In this document: one piece after another, positions 53,237-61,925 of the stretch
Position numbering within the stretch: the stretch's first letter is position 1
Layout: every line of letters starts with the position of its first letter
Origin: Azorhizobium caulinodans ORS 571
Lineage (GTDB): Bacteria; Pseudomonadota; Alphaproteobacteria; Rhizobiales; Xanthobacteraceae
Direction: 5' to 3'
DNA: 64,000 nucleotides
Assembly (NCBI RefSeq): GCF_000010525.1
Contig: NC_009937.1
Coordinates: 4,221,501 to 4,285,500 of the forward strand
Notes under the pieces: model-generated
Told to the model about the DNA's origin: nothing
Database searches by the model: none
Seen by the model: only the letters and a program-made list of their open reading frames with translations
Translations under genes and position numbers: made by a program

Positions 53237-53797
53237 GTGACGACCCAGACCGCGCCCGCACGATCGGACGACCTGCGCGCCGCGCTGGAGGGTTGTGCGC
53301 GGCGCGATCCCGCCAGCCTGCGGCATCTCTATGAGCGGCTCGCGCCCCAGATGATCGGCGTCGCCCTGCGCATGCTGCGCCGGCGCGATCTCGCCGAGGA
53401 GGTGGTGCACGACACTTTCGTGCGGGTGTGGGAGCGGGCACGCAGCTTCGATCCCGAGCGGGGCGAGCCCGCAAGCTGGATCTTCGCCATCCTGCGCAAC
53501 CGCACGCTCGACGTGCTGCGGGGCGAGGCGCGCACGGAACTGGTCGAGGATTTCGAGCCCTATGCGCTCGCCGACGAAACACAGGGGGCGGAGGACGCCA
53601 TGGGCGCGCTGTCGCGGTCCGGCGCGCTGCGGCAGTGCCTTGAACGGCTGGAGCCGCAGCGGCGGCAGGCGATCGTGCTCGCCTATACGCGCGGGCTCAC
53701 CCATGGCGAACTGGCGGGACGGCTCGGCCTGCCGCTCGGCACGGTGAAGTCCTGGATCCGCCGTGGCCTTCTGGCGCTGCGGGAGTGCATGGCATGA
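53237..53797 (+). CDS. ECF sigma factor
   Basis: A 186-residue sigma-70 family ECF factor, SigK-like, that pairs with RskA-type anti-sigma factors. Region 2 is at about residues 30-95 (RHLYERLAPQMIGVALRMLRRRDLAEEVVHDTFVRVWERARSFDPERGEPASWIFAILRNRTLDVLR), and region 4 at about 125-180 (LERLEPQRRQAIVLAYTRGLTHGELAGRLGLPLGTVKSWIRRGLLALREC). The GTG at 53237 has GGAG nine bases upstream; the start is not certain. Its stop overlaps the anti-sigma ATG (ATGA). Confidence 0.93.
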   Translation: MTTQTAPARSDDLRAALEGCARRDPASLRHLYERLAPQMIGVALRMLRRRDLAEEVVHDTFVRVWERARSFDPERGEPASWIFAILRNRTLDVLRGEARTELVEDFEPYALADETQGAEDAMGALSRSGALRQCLERLEPQRRQAIVLAYTRGLTHGELAGRLGLPLGTVKSWIRRGLLALRECMA

Positions 53798-54543
53798 GCC
53801 CGCAGGATCGCGCGGCCCTCGCGGGCGAGTATGTGCTCGGGCTCGTGGACGGCGAGGAAGCTGCACGCTGCGCACGCCTCGCCGAGACCGATCCCGCCTT
53901 CGCGGCGGAGGTCGCAGGCTGGCGCAGGCGGCTGGGCAGCCTCGATGCAACGGCGGACGCGGTGCCGCCCTCCCCCGCCCTGTGGGAGCGGATCTCCGCC
54001 TCCGTGGCGGACACAGCGACATCTCAGGCTCCGGGCGAACCCGAGGCCCGCACGGCGGATGCGGGCTCTGACCGCGTGGCGCCCTTCCGGCACGGGCGCG
54101 CCTGGGACAACCTGCCCCTGTGGCGCGGCATCGGCGTGACGGCGGCGGCCGCGGCGCTGGCGCTCGCCATCGGGCTCGGCGCCGCCCTGCGCGAAGCCGC
54201 CCGGACGCCGGTGCTCGTGGCGGTGCTGCTCTCCGACCAGAACCGCCCGGCGGCAGTGGTGAACACCTTCCGGGACGGGCGCTCCGAACTCGTGCCGCTG
54301 GAAGCCATCCGCGCGCCGGAGGGCAAGGCGCTTCAGGTCTGGACCCTGTGGGACCGGACGCGCGGCCCGATCTCGGTGGGGCTCACCGACGCCATGCGCG
54401 CGCTCGACCTGAAGCTCGACGGACTGCCCATCCCCGTGGCGGATCAGCTCTTTGAGGTGACGCTGGAGCCGGCCGGCGGCTCACCCACCGGACGCCCCAC
54501 CGGGCCGATCCTGATGAAGGGCAATGCCAGCCGCACGCTGTGA
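53794..54543 (+). CDS. Anti-sigma factor (RskA type)
   Basis: A 249-residue membrane anti-sigma factor. The cytosolic N-terminus has the typical DRAALAGEYVLGLVDGEEAARCARLAETDPAFAAEVAGWRRRLG, then one membrane segment at about residues 112-132 (GIGVTAAAAALALAIGLGAAL), then the periplasmic RskA domain (TPVLVAVLLSDQNRPAAVVN...PEGKALQVWTLWDR...FEVTLEPAGGSPTGRPTGPIL). It lacks the zinc HxxxCxxC motif in a clean form. It should hold the ECF sigma factor inactive until an envelope signal. ATGA coupling gives one-to-one production. Confidence 0.93.
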   Translation: MSPQDRAALAGEYVLGLVDGEEAARCARLAETDPAFAAEVAGWRRRLGSLDATADAVPPSPALWERISASVADTATSQAPGEPEARTADAGSDRVAPFRHGRAWDNLPLWRGIGVTAAAAALALAIGLGAALREAARTPVLVAVLLSDQNRPAAVVNTFRDGRSELVPLEAIRAPEGKALQVWTLWDRTRGPISVGLTDAMRALDLKLDGLPIPVADQLFEVTLEPAGGSPTGRPTGPILMKGNASRTL

Positions 54544-54670
54544 GGGGCCGGACATGAAAAATCCGGCCCGGGGCGAAGCCGCCGGAGCCGGATAAGGAGG
54601 TCTGGTGTCCCTGCGGAGCGGGTGCCGTCCGGCCCGAAGGCCTCGGTCAGGCACCTGCCGCCGCTCGTCG

Positions 54671-54706
54671 AAAAACACAGGTGCCGGCCGCCGTGGCGGC
54701 CGGCAC
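54671..54706 (-). terminator. Intrinsic terminator after first outer-membrane protein gene
   Basis: A 12-bp stem (GTGCCGGCCGCC / GGCGGCCGGCAC) just past the minus-strand stop, followed on that strand by CTGTGTTTTT. Confidence 0.85.
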
Positions 54707-54712
54707 GCGGCA

Positions 54713-55414
54713 TCAGAACTTGTAGTTGATGCCGGCCTTCACGGTGTGGAACTTGTTGTCCACGTTCACCGCACCAGCGCCAACGCCGTAGTTGCTGTCG
54801 TCGAGGTCGACGTACAGATACTCGGTCTTGAACGTCCAGTTGTTGGTGAAGGCGTACTCAACACCGCCGCCGAGCGTCCAGCCCGTCTTGGTGCCCGAGC
54901 CTTCGCCGAAGGTCAGCGTGGTGGGGGTGATCGTGGTGATCGAGGTCTTGCTCTCACCATAGGCGAAACCGCCGGTGATGTAGGGCAGGAACCGATCGAA
55001 CGCATAACCGACGCGGGCGCGAACCGTGCCGAAATAGTCGAGCGACGAGTTCAGGTTGGCCACGGAGCCGCCGGAGGCGAGCGTGGTGTCGCCCTCGATG
55101 CCCGACCACTGGATGTCGGTCTCGAGGCCGAGCACGACGTTGTTGGCGAACTGGTAGTTGTAGCCCAGCTGTCCACCGGCGAAGAAGCCGGAGGAGTTGG
55201 CGGTGGCGGAGCCGAAGCCCGGCGCGCCGAAGTCGTAGTTGTACTTGTCACCGCCGAAGCCGGCGTTGGCGCCGATGTAGAAGCCGGTCCAGGAGAACAC
55301 CGGCACAACCGCGACGACCGGAGCCTTCACGGGATAGCGGGTGGACAGGTCGGCGGCGGACGCCGGAGCGATGATCGCAGCAGCGATCGCGGAAGAGAGC
55401 AGAAGACGCTTCAT
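54713..55414 (-). CDS. Outer-membrane beta-barrel protein (Omp25/Omp31-like), copy 1
   Basis: A 233-residue small porin-like barrel protein. A signal peptide covers about residues 1-22 (KRLLLSSAIAAAIIAPASAAD), followed by the family mark FSWTGFYIGANAGFGGDKYNYDFG, a barrel of alternating strands (NYQFANNVVLGLETDIQWSG, SSLDYFGTVRARVGYAF, RFLPYITGGFAYG) and the ending FHTVKAGINYKF with C-terminal Phe, which targets the Bam machinery. Three ATGs are adjacent; the third (55414) has AAAGG eight bases upstream. Paralogous to the next gene at 56093. Surface stability or adhesion are known roles of the family. Confidence 0.95.
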   Translation of the reverse strand: MKRLLLSSAIAAAIIAPASAADLSTRYPVKAPVVAVVPVFSWTGFYIGANAGFGGDKYNYDFGAPGFGSATANSSGFFAGGQLGYNYQFANNVVLGLETDIQWSGIEGDTTLASGGSVANLNSSLDYFGTVRARVGYAFDRFLPYITGGFAYGESKTSITTITPTTLTFGEGSGTKTGWTLGGGVEYAFTNNWTFKTEYLYVDLDDSNYGVGAGAVNVDNKFHTVKAGINYKF

Positions 55415-55986
55415 CATCATTACCTTTGATACCAACCCCCGGTGCCCTCCTTTCTACAGGACAGGCGCCGGAAAGCTGTTGCGTAATCGCAACAAAGGAA
55501 TGACGCACCGGGCATCGAAGTTGCGCCGGATGCCATTTTTACAACTTATGAGATTAAAACGGTATCAAACTGGCGCATCAGTTGTGCATTCTTACCTCCG
55601 GGCAGGGCTGAAGGAGGTTTTCCACCGATGCGCGCAGGGTAAATAAATTTCTATCAAACGCGGGAACAAGTTGAAAGATACCAGCATCGCGCCAGGTCCA
55701 ACACAGGAAATGCACGAAGTCGCCACAAATCGGCAGATGTAACGGCCAAGATCCCGCTGCAACAGCTATCCGGGATTCGTCAGCTTTACCTTTGCTGTAG
55801 AGCACCGGCACCGCCGGTAGATACCGCCACCGGACGGCGGCGTGAAAAGCCGGCAGGCGCCGCACCGCCGCCGGAAAAGTAGGTTCTTCGTCTGGAGGCC
55901 GGCGCAGCGAAGGTGACACGGTGCGCCGAGAAGCCGCCGCGAGGCGGACCCGCTCCGAAGACCGACAGGGCCCGGAGCCGGAGAAG
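55415..55986. other. Region between the two outer-membrane protein genes
   Basis: Aside from the promoter element listed next, no gene is supported here. The stretch 55530-55760 is notably A/T-rich for this genome, which may be a promoter or protein-binding zone. An open frame of 113 codons on the minus strand (55578-55919) has no recognisable domain. Confidence 0.5.
55478..55493 (-). promoter_or_regulatory. Conserved palindromic promoter element, copy 1
   Basis: GTTGCG-TAAT-CGCAAC, a 6-bp inverted repeat 64 bases upstream of the first outer-membrane protein start. The same element, less symmetric, lies exactly 64 bases upstream of the second copy (56858-56873). It is probably a shared promoter or operator. 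Confidence 0.6.
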
Positions 55987-56022
55987 GTCCCGGCCGGCGC
56001 GCGAAGCGTACCCGGCCGGGAC
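55987..56022. other. Strong hairpin after second outer-membrane protein gene
   Basis: A perfect 11-bp stem GTCCCGGCCGG / CCGGCCGGGAC with a 14-base loop, about 70 bases past the minus-strand stop. No T-run follows; it may cap the mRNA or assist termination. Confidence 0.6.
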
Positions 56023-56092
56023 AGGGGTTCGGATCCGAACGGCTGAATGCGCGATCAGCAGATGCCCGCCGACCGGATCAGCCCTCCCGGCA

Positions 56093-56794
56093 TCAGAACT
56101 TGTAGTTCACGCCGGCGCGCACGGTGTGGAACTTGTTGTCCACGCTGACGGCGTTCGTGCCGATGCCGTAGTCGCTGTTGCCGAGGTCGACGTACTGATA
56201 CTCGGTCTTGAAGGTCCAGTTGTTGGTGATGGCGTATTCCACGCCGCCGCCGATGGTCCAGCCGACCTTGGTGTCGGAATCATCGAAGGTCGTGAAGCCG
56301 GTGCGCGAGAACTGCGAACCCTCGGTCTTGGTCTTGCCGTAGGCCATGCCGCCCGTGATGTAGGGCAGGAACCGGTCAAAGGCATAGCCGACGCGGGCGC
56401 GCACGGTGCCGAAATAGTCCAGCGACGACTTGATGTTGGTCGAGGCGCCGGGGGTGACGGTGTTCAGGGTGCCGTCGATGCCGGACCACTGGAGATCGGT
56501 CTCGAGGCCGAGCACCACGTTGTTCGCGAACTGGTAGTTGTAGCCGATCTGGCCGCCGGCGAAGAAGCCGGAGGAGTTCGTGGAGGCAGTGGCGGTCGTG
56601 GGGACGCCGAAGTCGTAATTGTACTTGTCGCCGCCGTAACCAGCGTTGGCACCGATGTAGAAGCCGGTCCAGGAGAAGACCGGGGCCACCGGGGCGACGG
56701 GCGCCTTCACGGGATAACGGGTGGCGAGGTCCGCCGCGGCGGCGGGAGCGGCAATCGCGATCACGAGAGCCGACGAGAGAAGAAGACGCTTCAT
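56093..56794 (-). CDS. Outer-membrane beta-barrel protein (Omp25/Omp31-like), copy 2
   Basis: A 233-residue paralogue of the neighbouring gene with the same length and same plan: signal peptide (KRLLLSSALVIAIAAPAAAAD), FSWTGFYIGANAGYGGDKYNYDFG, identical barrel blocks and the ending FHTVRAGVNYKF with terminal Phe. The two differ mainly in surface-loop-like segments (for example residues around 60-70, 95-110 and 150-170). The ATG at 56794 has AAAGGA eight bases upstream. A tandem duplication with loop divergence is the simplest reading. Confidence 0.95.
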   Translation of the reverse strand: MKRLLLSSALVIAIAAPAAAADLATRYPVKAPVAPVAPVFSWTGFYIGANAGYGGDKYNYDFGVPTTATASTNSSGFFAGGQIGYNYQFANNVVLGLETDLQWSGIDGTLNTVTPGASTNIKSSLDYFGTVRARVGYAFDRFLPYITGGMAYGKTKTEGSQFSRTGFTTFDDSDTKVGWTIGGGVEYAITNNWTFKTEYQYVDLGNSDYGIGTNAVSVDNKFHTVRAGVNYKF

Positions 56795-56857
56795 CACTTT
56801 TGTCCTTTGGGGCCTACCCCCGAGCCATTGGTCTACAGGAGGAGCCGCAGGATTCCT

Positions 56858-56873
56858 GTTGCACAATCGCCAC
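56858..56873 (-). promoter_or_regulatory. Conserved promoter element, copy 2
   Basis: GTTGCACAATCGCCAC, 64 bases upstream of the second outer-membrane protein start. It matches the element before copy 1 (12 of 16 bases) at the same distance but has lost part of the symmetry. Confidence 0.55.
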
Positions 56874-57364
56874 ATTGAACAGAAGAGAACCCAGTACCAC
56901 CAAGTCACCAAGGCGTGATCAACGTGTTAAGACACGTTAAAATCATCGAATACCGAAATAGATGGCGCTTCCGGTCTGCACGATACGCGGTTTATATTTA
57001 TCCCACCGCATATCCTTCGCGGGAAATGGCGAAGCTTAGCCGGCACTTTCGCCGATCGCCGCTCCGACAACGCGAGCACAGACCTGTTCCAGCTTGGCCG
57101 TGCCACGGGAGCGCCACGAAGTGCACTTGGGGCACCGATCGAACCACTTGGTTCGATGGCCGGAACGCCCCGACCTTCCCCAGAGATGCATGCCCCAAAG
57201 ACGCGGGTTTTCAGCTCCGATACCGCCAAGGCATCCCATGGCCGAGCTTCAGCCATGCACCAAGCGCATACCAACGCGACCTTCGTGCAATTCCGAGGTC
57301 GCGGCCCTGCGACCTATGGTGTTTCTCAAGTGCATATTCCTCAGGAAACGCCGAAAGAGACGCC
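56874..57364. other. Region upstream of the CoA-transferase gene
   Basis: No gene is supported. It holds an A/T-rich zone (about 56930-57010), a 20-base perfect palindrome at 57138-57157, and the promoters for the divergent outer-membrane and CoA-transferase genes. Open frames here lack coding character. Confidence 0.5.
57138..57157. promoter_or_regulatory. 20-base palindrome, operator candidate
   Basis: ATCGAACCA-CT-TGGTTCGAT is a perfect 9-bp inverted repeat around two bases, about 207 bases before the CoA-transferase start. No gene for a matching repressor lies next to it. It could be a binding site for a dimeric regulator. Confidence 0.55.
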
Positions 57365-58897
57365 ATGACCGAACTTCCCGCCGCCGCCCATGATCGCATC
57401 CGCCTGTCCTCGCTGCTCGACAAGGTGGTCTCCGCCGAGGAGGCCGCCAGCCACATCAAGGACGGCATGATGGTGGGCATGAGCGGCTTCACCCGCGCGG
57501 GGGAGGCCAAGGCCGTGCCCATGGCGCTCGCCGCCCGCGCCAAGACCGAGCCGTTCAAGATCACCCTCGTCACCGGCGCCTCGCTCGGCAACGATCTCGA
57601 CAAGCAGCTGGCGGAGGCACATGTCCTGGCCCGGCGCCTGCCGTTCCAGTCGGACCCCGCCCTGCGCAAGGCCATCAATGCCGGCGAGGTGATGTTCATC
57701 GACCAGCATCTGTCGGAAACCGTCGAGCACCTGCGCACCCACCAGCTCGGCCCCATCAACGTGGCGGTGGTGGAGGCGGTCGGCATCACGGCGCAGGGCG
57801 GCATCATCCCCACCACGTCGGTGGGCAATTCCGCTTCCTTCGCCATCCTGGCGGAGAAGGTGATCGTCGAGATCAACACCTCCCAGCCCATGGGGCTGGA
57901 GGGCCTGCACGACATCTATATCCCGACGCGCCGCCCCTTCCGCGAACCCATTCCAGTGGTCGGTGCCGAGAGCCGGGTGGGCCTGCCCTTCATTCCGGTG
58001 CCGCCGGAGAAGATCGCGGCCATCGTCATCACCTCGAAGCTCGATTCCGCCTCGAACGTGTTGCCGCCCGATGCGGAGACCGCCGCCATCGCCGGGCATC
58101 TCATGGAGTTCCTCGGCCATGAGGTGAAGAAGGGCCGTCTCACCGAGCGCCTTCAGCCGCTTCAGGCCGGCATCGGCACCATTGCGAACGCGGTGATGCA
58201 TGGCTTCATCGAGAGCCCCTTCTACGACCTCACCATGTATTCCGAGGTTCTACAGGATTCGACCTTCGACCTGTTCGATGCGGGCAAGCTCAACTTCGCC
58301 TCCGGCTCGTCCATCACCCTCTCGAAGCCCAAGTATGAGCAGGTGATGGCCGACATCACCCGCTACAAGCCGCGCCTCATCCTGCGCCCGCAGGAGATTT
58401 CCAACCATCCGGAGATCATCCGCCGCCTTGGCATCATCGCCATCAACACGGCGCTGGAATTCGACATCTACGGCAACGTCAATTCCACCCACGTGGGCGG
58501 CACGCAGATGATGAACGGCATCGGCGGCTCGGGCGATTTTGCCCGCAACGGCTATCTGTCCGTGTTCGTCACCAAGTCCATCGCCAAGGACGGCGCGCTG
58601 TCCTCCGTTGTACCCATGGTGAGCCACGTGGACCATACCGAGCATGACGTGGACATCGTGGTGACGGAAGTGGGCCTTGCGGACCTGCGCGAACTCGCCC
58701 CGCGTGAACGCGCTCGCGTCATCATCGACAACTGCGTCCACCCGCTCTATCGCGACGCGCTCGACGACTATTTCCAGCGCGCCCTCGCCCGCGGCGGCCA
58801 CACGCCCCACCTCATCGAGGAGGCCTTCTCCTGGCACGTGCGGGCGCGGGAAACGGGGCGCATGCTGGCTCCGCCCCACCTCGCAGCGTCAGCCTGA
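57365..58897 (+). CDS. Succinyl-CoA:acetate CoA-transferase / acetyl-CoA hydrolase family
   Basis: A 510-residue class I CoA-transferase of the AarC/ScpC/Cat1 type, which moves CoA between succinyl-CoA and acetate. Visible family blocks: IKDGMMVGMSGFTRAGEAKAVP, TGASLGNDLDKQLAEAH, the glycine-rich GIGTIANAVMHGF, and TMYSEVLQDSTFDLFDAGK with the likely catalytic Glu, then SSITLSKPKYE and NSTHVGGTQMMNGIGGSGDFARN. Length matches the family. ATG at 57365 is used since the upstream frame is noncoding. It probably supports acetate or propionate use. Convergent with DUF1501. Confidence 0.94.
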   Translation: MTELPAAAHDRIRLSSLLDKVVSAEEAASHIKDGMMVGMSGFTRAGEAKAVPMALAARAKTEPFKITLVTGASLGNDLDKQLAEAHVLARRLPFQSDPALRKAINAGEVMFIDQHLSETVEHLRTHQLGPINVAVVEAVGITAQGGIIPTTSVGNSASFAILAEKVIVEINTSQPMGLEGLHDIYIPTRRPFREPIPVVGAESRVGLPFIPVPPEKIAAIVITSKLDSASNVLPPDAETAAIAGHLMEFLGHEVKKGRLTERLQPLQAGIGTIANAVMHGFIESPFYDLTMYSEVLQDSTFDLFDAGKLNFASGSSITLSKPKYEQVMADITRYKPRLILRPQEISNHPEIIRRLGIIAINTALEFDIYGNVNSTHVGGTQMMNGIGGSGDFARNGYLSVFVTKSIAKDGALSSVVPMVSHVDHTEHDVDIVVTEVGLADLRELAPRERARVIIDNCVHPLYRDALDDYFQRALARGGHTPHLIEEAFSWHVRARETGRMLAPPHLAASA

Positions 58898-58903
58898 GGC
58901 GCG

Positions 58904-60106
58904 TCACACCAGCGCCAGATCCTTCGGGGTGACATTGGCGAAGACGCGGCCGAGGCTGGCCGCGTCGAGGCCATAAAGCTGGCGGATGAGACCGCCCAGC
59001 AGCCCGCGATAGTCGGTGAGCACCGGATAATCCCGGTTCTGGAACAGGTGCGGCTGATCCACCGCCACCTGCTCCCCGGCAATCCGCCCGCCGCGCACCC
59101 CGCCGCCGAGCACCCAATAGACGCTGCCGTGGCCATGATCAGTGCCGTGGTTGCCGTTCTCGCGGAAGGTGCGGCCGAATTCGGAGAGCACCACCACCAC
59201 GGTGTCGTTCCACTTGGGACCGATCTCCTCCGCGAAGCCGGCCAGCCCGCGCCCCAGTTCTCCCAGCCGGTCCGCCAGATAGCCTGTGGCGCCGCCCTGG
59301 TTCACATGGGTGTCCCAGCCGCCCACATCCACGAAGCCGAGGTTGAAGGTTTCGCGCATCAGGCGCCCGATACGCCGGGCGGACAGCTCGAAGCCCTTGG
59401 GGGACGCGGCATTGCGGCTCGCCTCCATCATATGGTCGGTCACCTGCTGATAGACCTCGTCGCGCACGCGGAAGCCTTCCGCGACGGCGCCGGACAGCGG
59501 GCCATGCTCATACATGGCGGTGATGAGCTTCGCCTGGCGGGAATCGATGCCGGCCTTGCCCACCGCATTGATGGCGACATTGGGCACCGCCACCTCGCCC
59601 TGGAAGGTGAGCGGCAACTGCTCGGTGAAGGAGATGGGACGTACGCCCGTCAGCTCATGGGCGAGGCGCGCCATGAAGCCGGAGCGGTAGTCGCGGCGGA
59701 CGTTCACCTCCTGCCCGAGTTCGATGGTGTCCTGCGTCTCGAAATGGCTGCGGGTGAGATCGTCCGTGCCGGCGAAGGGCACGAAGGCCACCTCCCCGCG
59801 CTGGAACAGCGGCAGGATGCTGGACGCGAGCGCCGGATGCAGGCCCCAGTCGACATCGAGCGAGAGCGCGCTTCCCACGCCGCTGCCGGGACGGGCGATG
59901 GCGAGGTTGGGCCGGCTCTCGTAATAGAAACTGGACGAGACCGGGATCACCACGTTCGCCGCATCGTAGGCGCCGCGCAGGAACACGACGAGCAGGCGCG
60001 CGTCAGCCTTCGGTGCCGCCCACACCCGCCCGGCAACGGTCATGGGCGCCAATCCGGCGAGGCCGGCGAGGACATGGCGACGGTTCAGGTCTCGCATCGT
60101 GCCCAT
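58904..60106 (-). CDS. DUF1501 protein (exported, Tat signal)
   Basis: A 400-residue protein of DUF1501, which has an alkaline-phosphatase/sulfatase-like fold. A twin-arginine signal NRRHVLAGLAGLAPMTVAG is seen at about residues 7-25. Family marks are LLVVFLRGAYDAANVVIP, DWGLHPAL, DVGGWDTHVNQGGA, VVVLSEFGRTFRENGNHGTDHGHGSVYWVLGGGVRGG. The start at 60106 has AGGAG eight bases upstream. It follows the DUF1800 gene after 23 bases, the usual pairing; both proteins are likely periplasmic partners. Confidence 0.93.
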   Translation of the reverse strand: MGTMRDLNRRHVLAGLAGLAPMTVAGRVWAAPKADARLLVVFLRGAYDAANVVIPVSSSFYYESRPNLAIARPGSGVGSALSLDVDWGLHPALASSILPLFQRGEVAFVPFAGTDDLTRSHFETQDTIELGQEVNVRRDYRSGFMARLAHELTGVRPISFTEQLPLTFQGEVAVPNVAINAVGKAGIDSRQAKLITAMYEHGPLSGAVAEGFRVRDEVYQQVTDHMMEASRNAASPKGFELSARRIGRLMRETFNLGFVDVGGWDTHVNQGGATGYLADRLGELGRGLAGFAEEIGPKWNDTVVVVLSEFGRTFRENGNHGTDHGHGSVYWVLGGGVRGGRIAGEQVAVDQPHLFQNRDYPVLTDYRGLLGGLIRQLYGLDAASLGRVFANVTPKDLALV

Positions 60107-60129
60107 GGGCCTGTCTCCTGAACGTGCGA

Positions 60130-61710
60130 TCACTGCATGAAATCCGGGGAGGACAGGAATAACGTGTTCCAGTCCTGCGGCGAGATGGCCTGCGCCAGTG
60201 CAAGGCGGGTGGCGGGCGACAGACGGGCGCTCAGACCGGAGAAATAGAGGCTGTTCTGGAGCAGCGGGAAGGCCGGCTGCTCCACCGCTCCCTCCTCTGC
60301 AGGCTTGAACAGGCCGGCCGCGCCGGAGCCGATCTGCCGCGCGATCTCAAAGCGCGCGGTCATCTGGCCCGAGGCGGTCCAGGCCGTGGATACCAGCGGA
60401 TAGCCATCCGGCGTCTCGTGATTGTAGAGTCCCTCGCCCAGCCGGTTGAGCCAGTTCTGTACCGGCTGGGTGTTGAGGATCACCCGATCATCATAGGCGA
60501 GGCGCACCGCGGAGAAGACGTAGCGCACCGGGTCCTTGAACCGCTTGCCGAGCGAGGCCTCGAACTCGGGCGAGCGGATCATGGTGGCGAGCACGGCGGC
60601 GATGTCGCCGTCGCTCTTCTGGAAGGTGTCGGCCATGCGCTGCACCAGCGCCTCCGGCGGATTGTCGGCCACGAAATAGATGGCGATGTCGCGCGAGACA
60701 TGGCGGGCGGTGGCGGGGGCCCGGCTCAGGATGTCCAGCGCCTCCTCCACCTCGGCGAAGCCCTGCCCCTCGATGGTGCGGCCCAGCAGCACCTTGTCGC
60801 CGAAGTCATGGCGGGCGGGATTGAACTCGAACAGGCCGTCGCGGATGAGCAGCGCCTCCTGCCCCGGCTTCACCCTGGGGATATTGGGGCCGGCGATGCC
60901 GACACCGGTGAGGATGCGGGCGAGCTCCTCCACATCCTTCTGGCTGTAGCCCGAGCCCACGCCCAGCGTGTGCAGTTCCATGATCTCGCGGGCGTAATTT
61001 TCATTGATGCGGCCGGCGGCATTCTCGGCGTTATCGAGATAGCGCAGCATCGCAGGGTGGCGCAGGGTCGCCGCCAGCAGGTCGCGGAATTTGCCCAGCG
61101 CATGAGGGCGAATGGCGTTGTCCTGATAGTCCGCCATGAGCAGGCGCAGATTGCCCTTGGCCTGATGCACGTTGAAATGGTTCAGCCAGAACCACACCAT
61201 GCGCTCGCGCAACTGGTCGGGGGCATAGAGCGCGCGCAGGATGGCGGCGGTGGCGGCCTCGCGGGCGCGGGCGGTCATGTCCGCCTGATAGACCTTCTGG
61301 GCGGCGCCCTTTTCCTCCGGCGACGGCAGGTTCTTCAGCGCCGCGTCGCGATCCCGGAATTCCGTCACCAGTTGCGGCGCCGAGCGGCGGGAAATCTCCA
61401 GCGCCTCGATCTGCCGCTGCGCCTCGGCGGGCAGCGTGTCCCGAGCGGGATGCAACTGCTCCTTCAGCCAGCCCTCGACGCCGAGCGCATGGAAGCGGGC
61501 CATGGTGGAGGCATTGGCGCCCCAGGTGAGGGCATCGACGAATGCGATGTCATGGGGCGAGAAGACAAGCGGCGCGGCAACCGGCGCCGGCGCGGCGGAG
61601 GGCGAGGCGTGGACTGGCGGCTCGCCGGCACGCACCTCCGCTGACGAGCCGAGGCCAAAAGCCACAAGCACGCCGAGCACCAGCACCTTTCCTGCGCGCG
61701 GTCCACCCAT
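60130..61710 (-). CDS. DUF1800 protein (exported)
   Basis: A 526-residue protein of DUF1800. A signal peptide covers about residues 9-28 (VLVLGVLVAFGLGSSAEVRAG). Family marks are VDALTWGANASTMARF, LRERMVWFWLNHFNVH, ENYAREIMELHTLGVGSGYSQKDVEELARILTGVGI and a late TPDGYPLVSTAWTASGQM. Start ATG at 61710 has GGAGG seven bases upstream. It is first of the DUF1800-DUF1501 pair. These pairs are widespread but unassigned; a link to surface polymer or protein handling is only a guess. Confidence 0.93.
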   Translation of the reverse strand: MGGPRAGKVLVLGVLVAFGLGSSAEVRAGEPPVHASPSAAPAPVAAPLVFSPHDIAFVDALTWGANASTMARFHALGVEGWLKEQLHPARDTLPAEAQRQIEALEISRRSAPQLVTEFRDRDAALKNLPSPEEKGAAQKVYQADMTARAREAATAAILRALYAPDQLRERMVWFWLNHFNVHQAKGNLRLLMADYQDNAIRPHALGKFRDLLAATLRHPAMLRYLDNAENAAGRINENYAREIMELHTLGVGSGYSQKDVEELARILTGVGIAGPNIPRVKPGQEALLIRDGLFEFNPARHDFGDKVLLGRTIEGQGFAEVEEALDILSRAPATARHVSRDIAIYFVADNPPEALVQRMADTFQKSDGDIAAVLATMIRSPEFEASLGKRFKDPVRYVFSAVRLAYDDRVILNTQPVQNWLNRLGEGLYNHETPDGYPLVSTAWTASGQMTARFEIARQIGSGAAGLFKPAEEGAVEQPAFPLLQNSLYFSGLSARLSPATRLALAQAISPQDWNTLFLSSPDFMQ

Positions 61711-61872
61711 CGCTCGCCTCCATGGCGAGCAATTGGCGGCGTAAATCGTGGATTGAGTGTGATGGACGAAAGGCAGGAAAACGGCGGCCCCAAGCATTCA
61801 GCGACTGACGATAGGTCAGAGACGGTATTGACTTAAGCTTTGCCCCGTATCCGCATCAATGCCGCAACGTAC

Positions 61873-61902
61873 AACGGCCCGGCGGTGTCCCGCCGGGCCG
61901 TT
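61873..61902 (-). terminator. Terminator-like hairpin after asd
   Basis: A perfect 13-bp stem AACGGCCCGGCGG / CCGCCGGGCCGTT with a 4-base loop, 23 bases past the asd stop. The minus-strand tail (GTACGTTG) is only weakly T-rich. Confidence 0.75.
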
Positions 61903-61925
61903 CGATGTCTTAACGTTGAAGCAGC

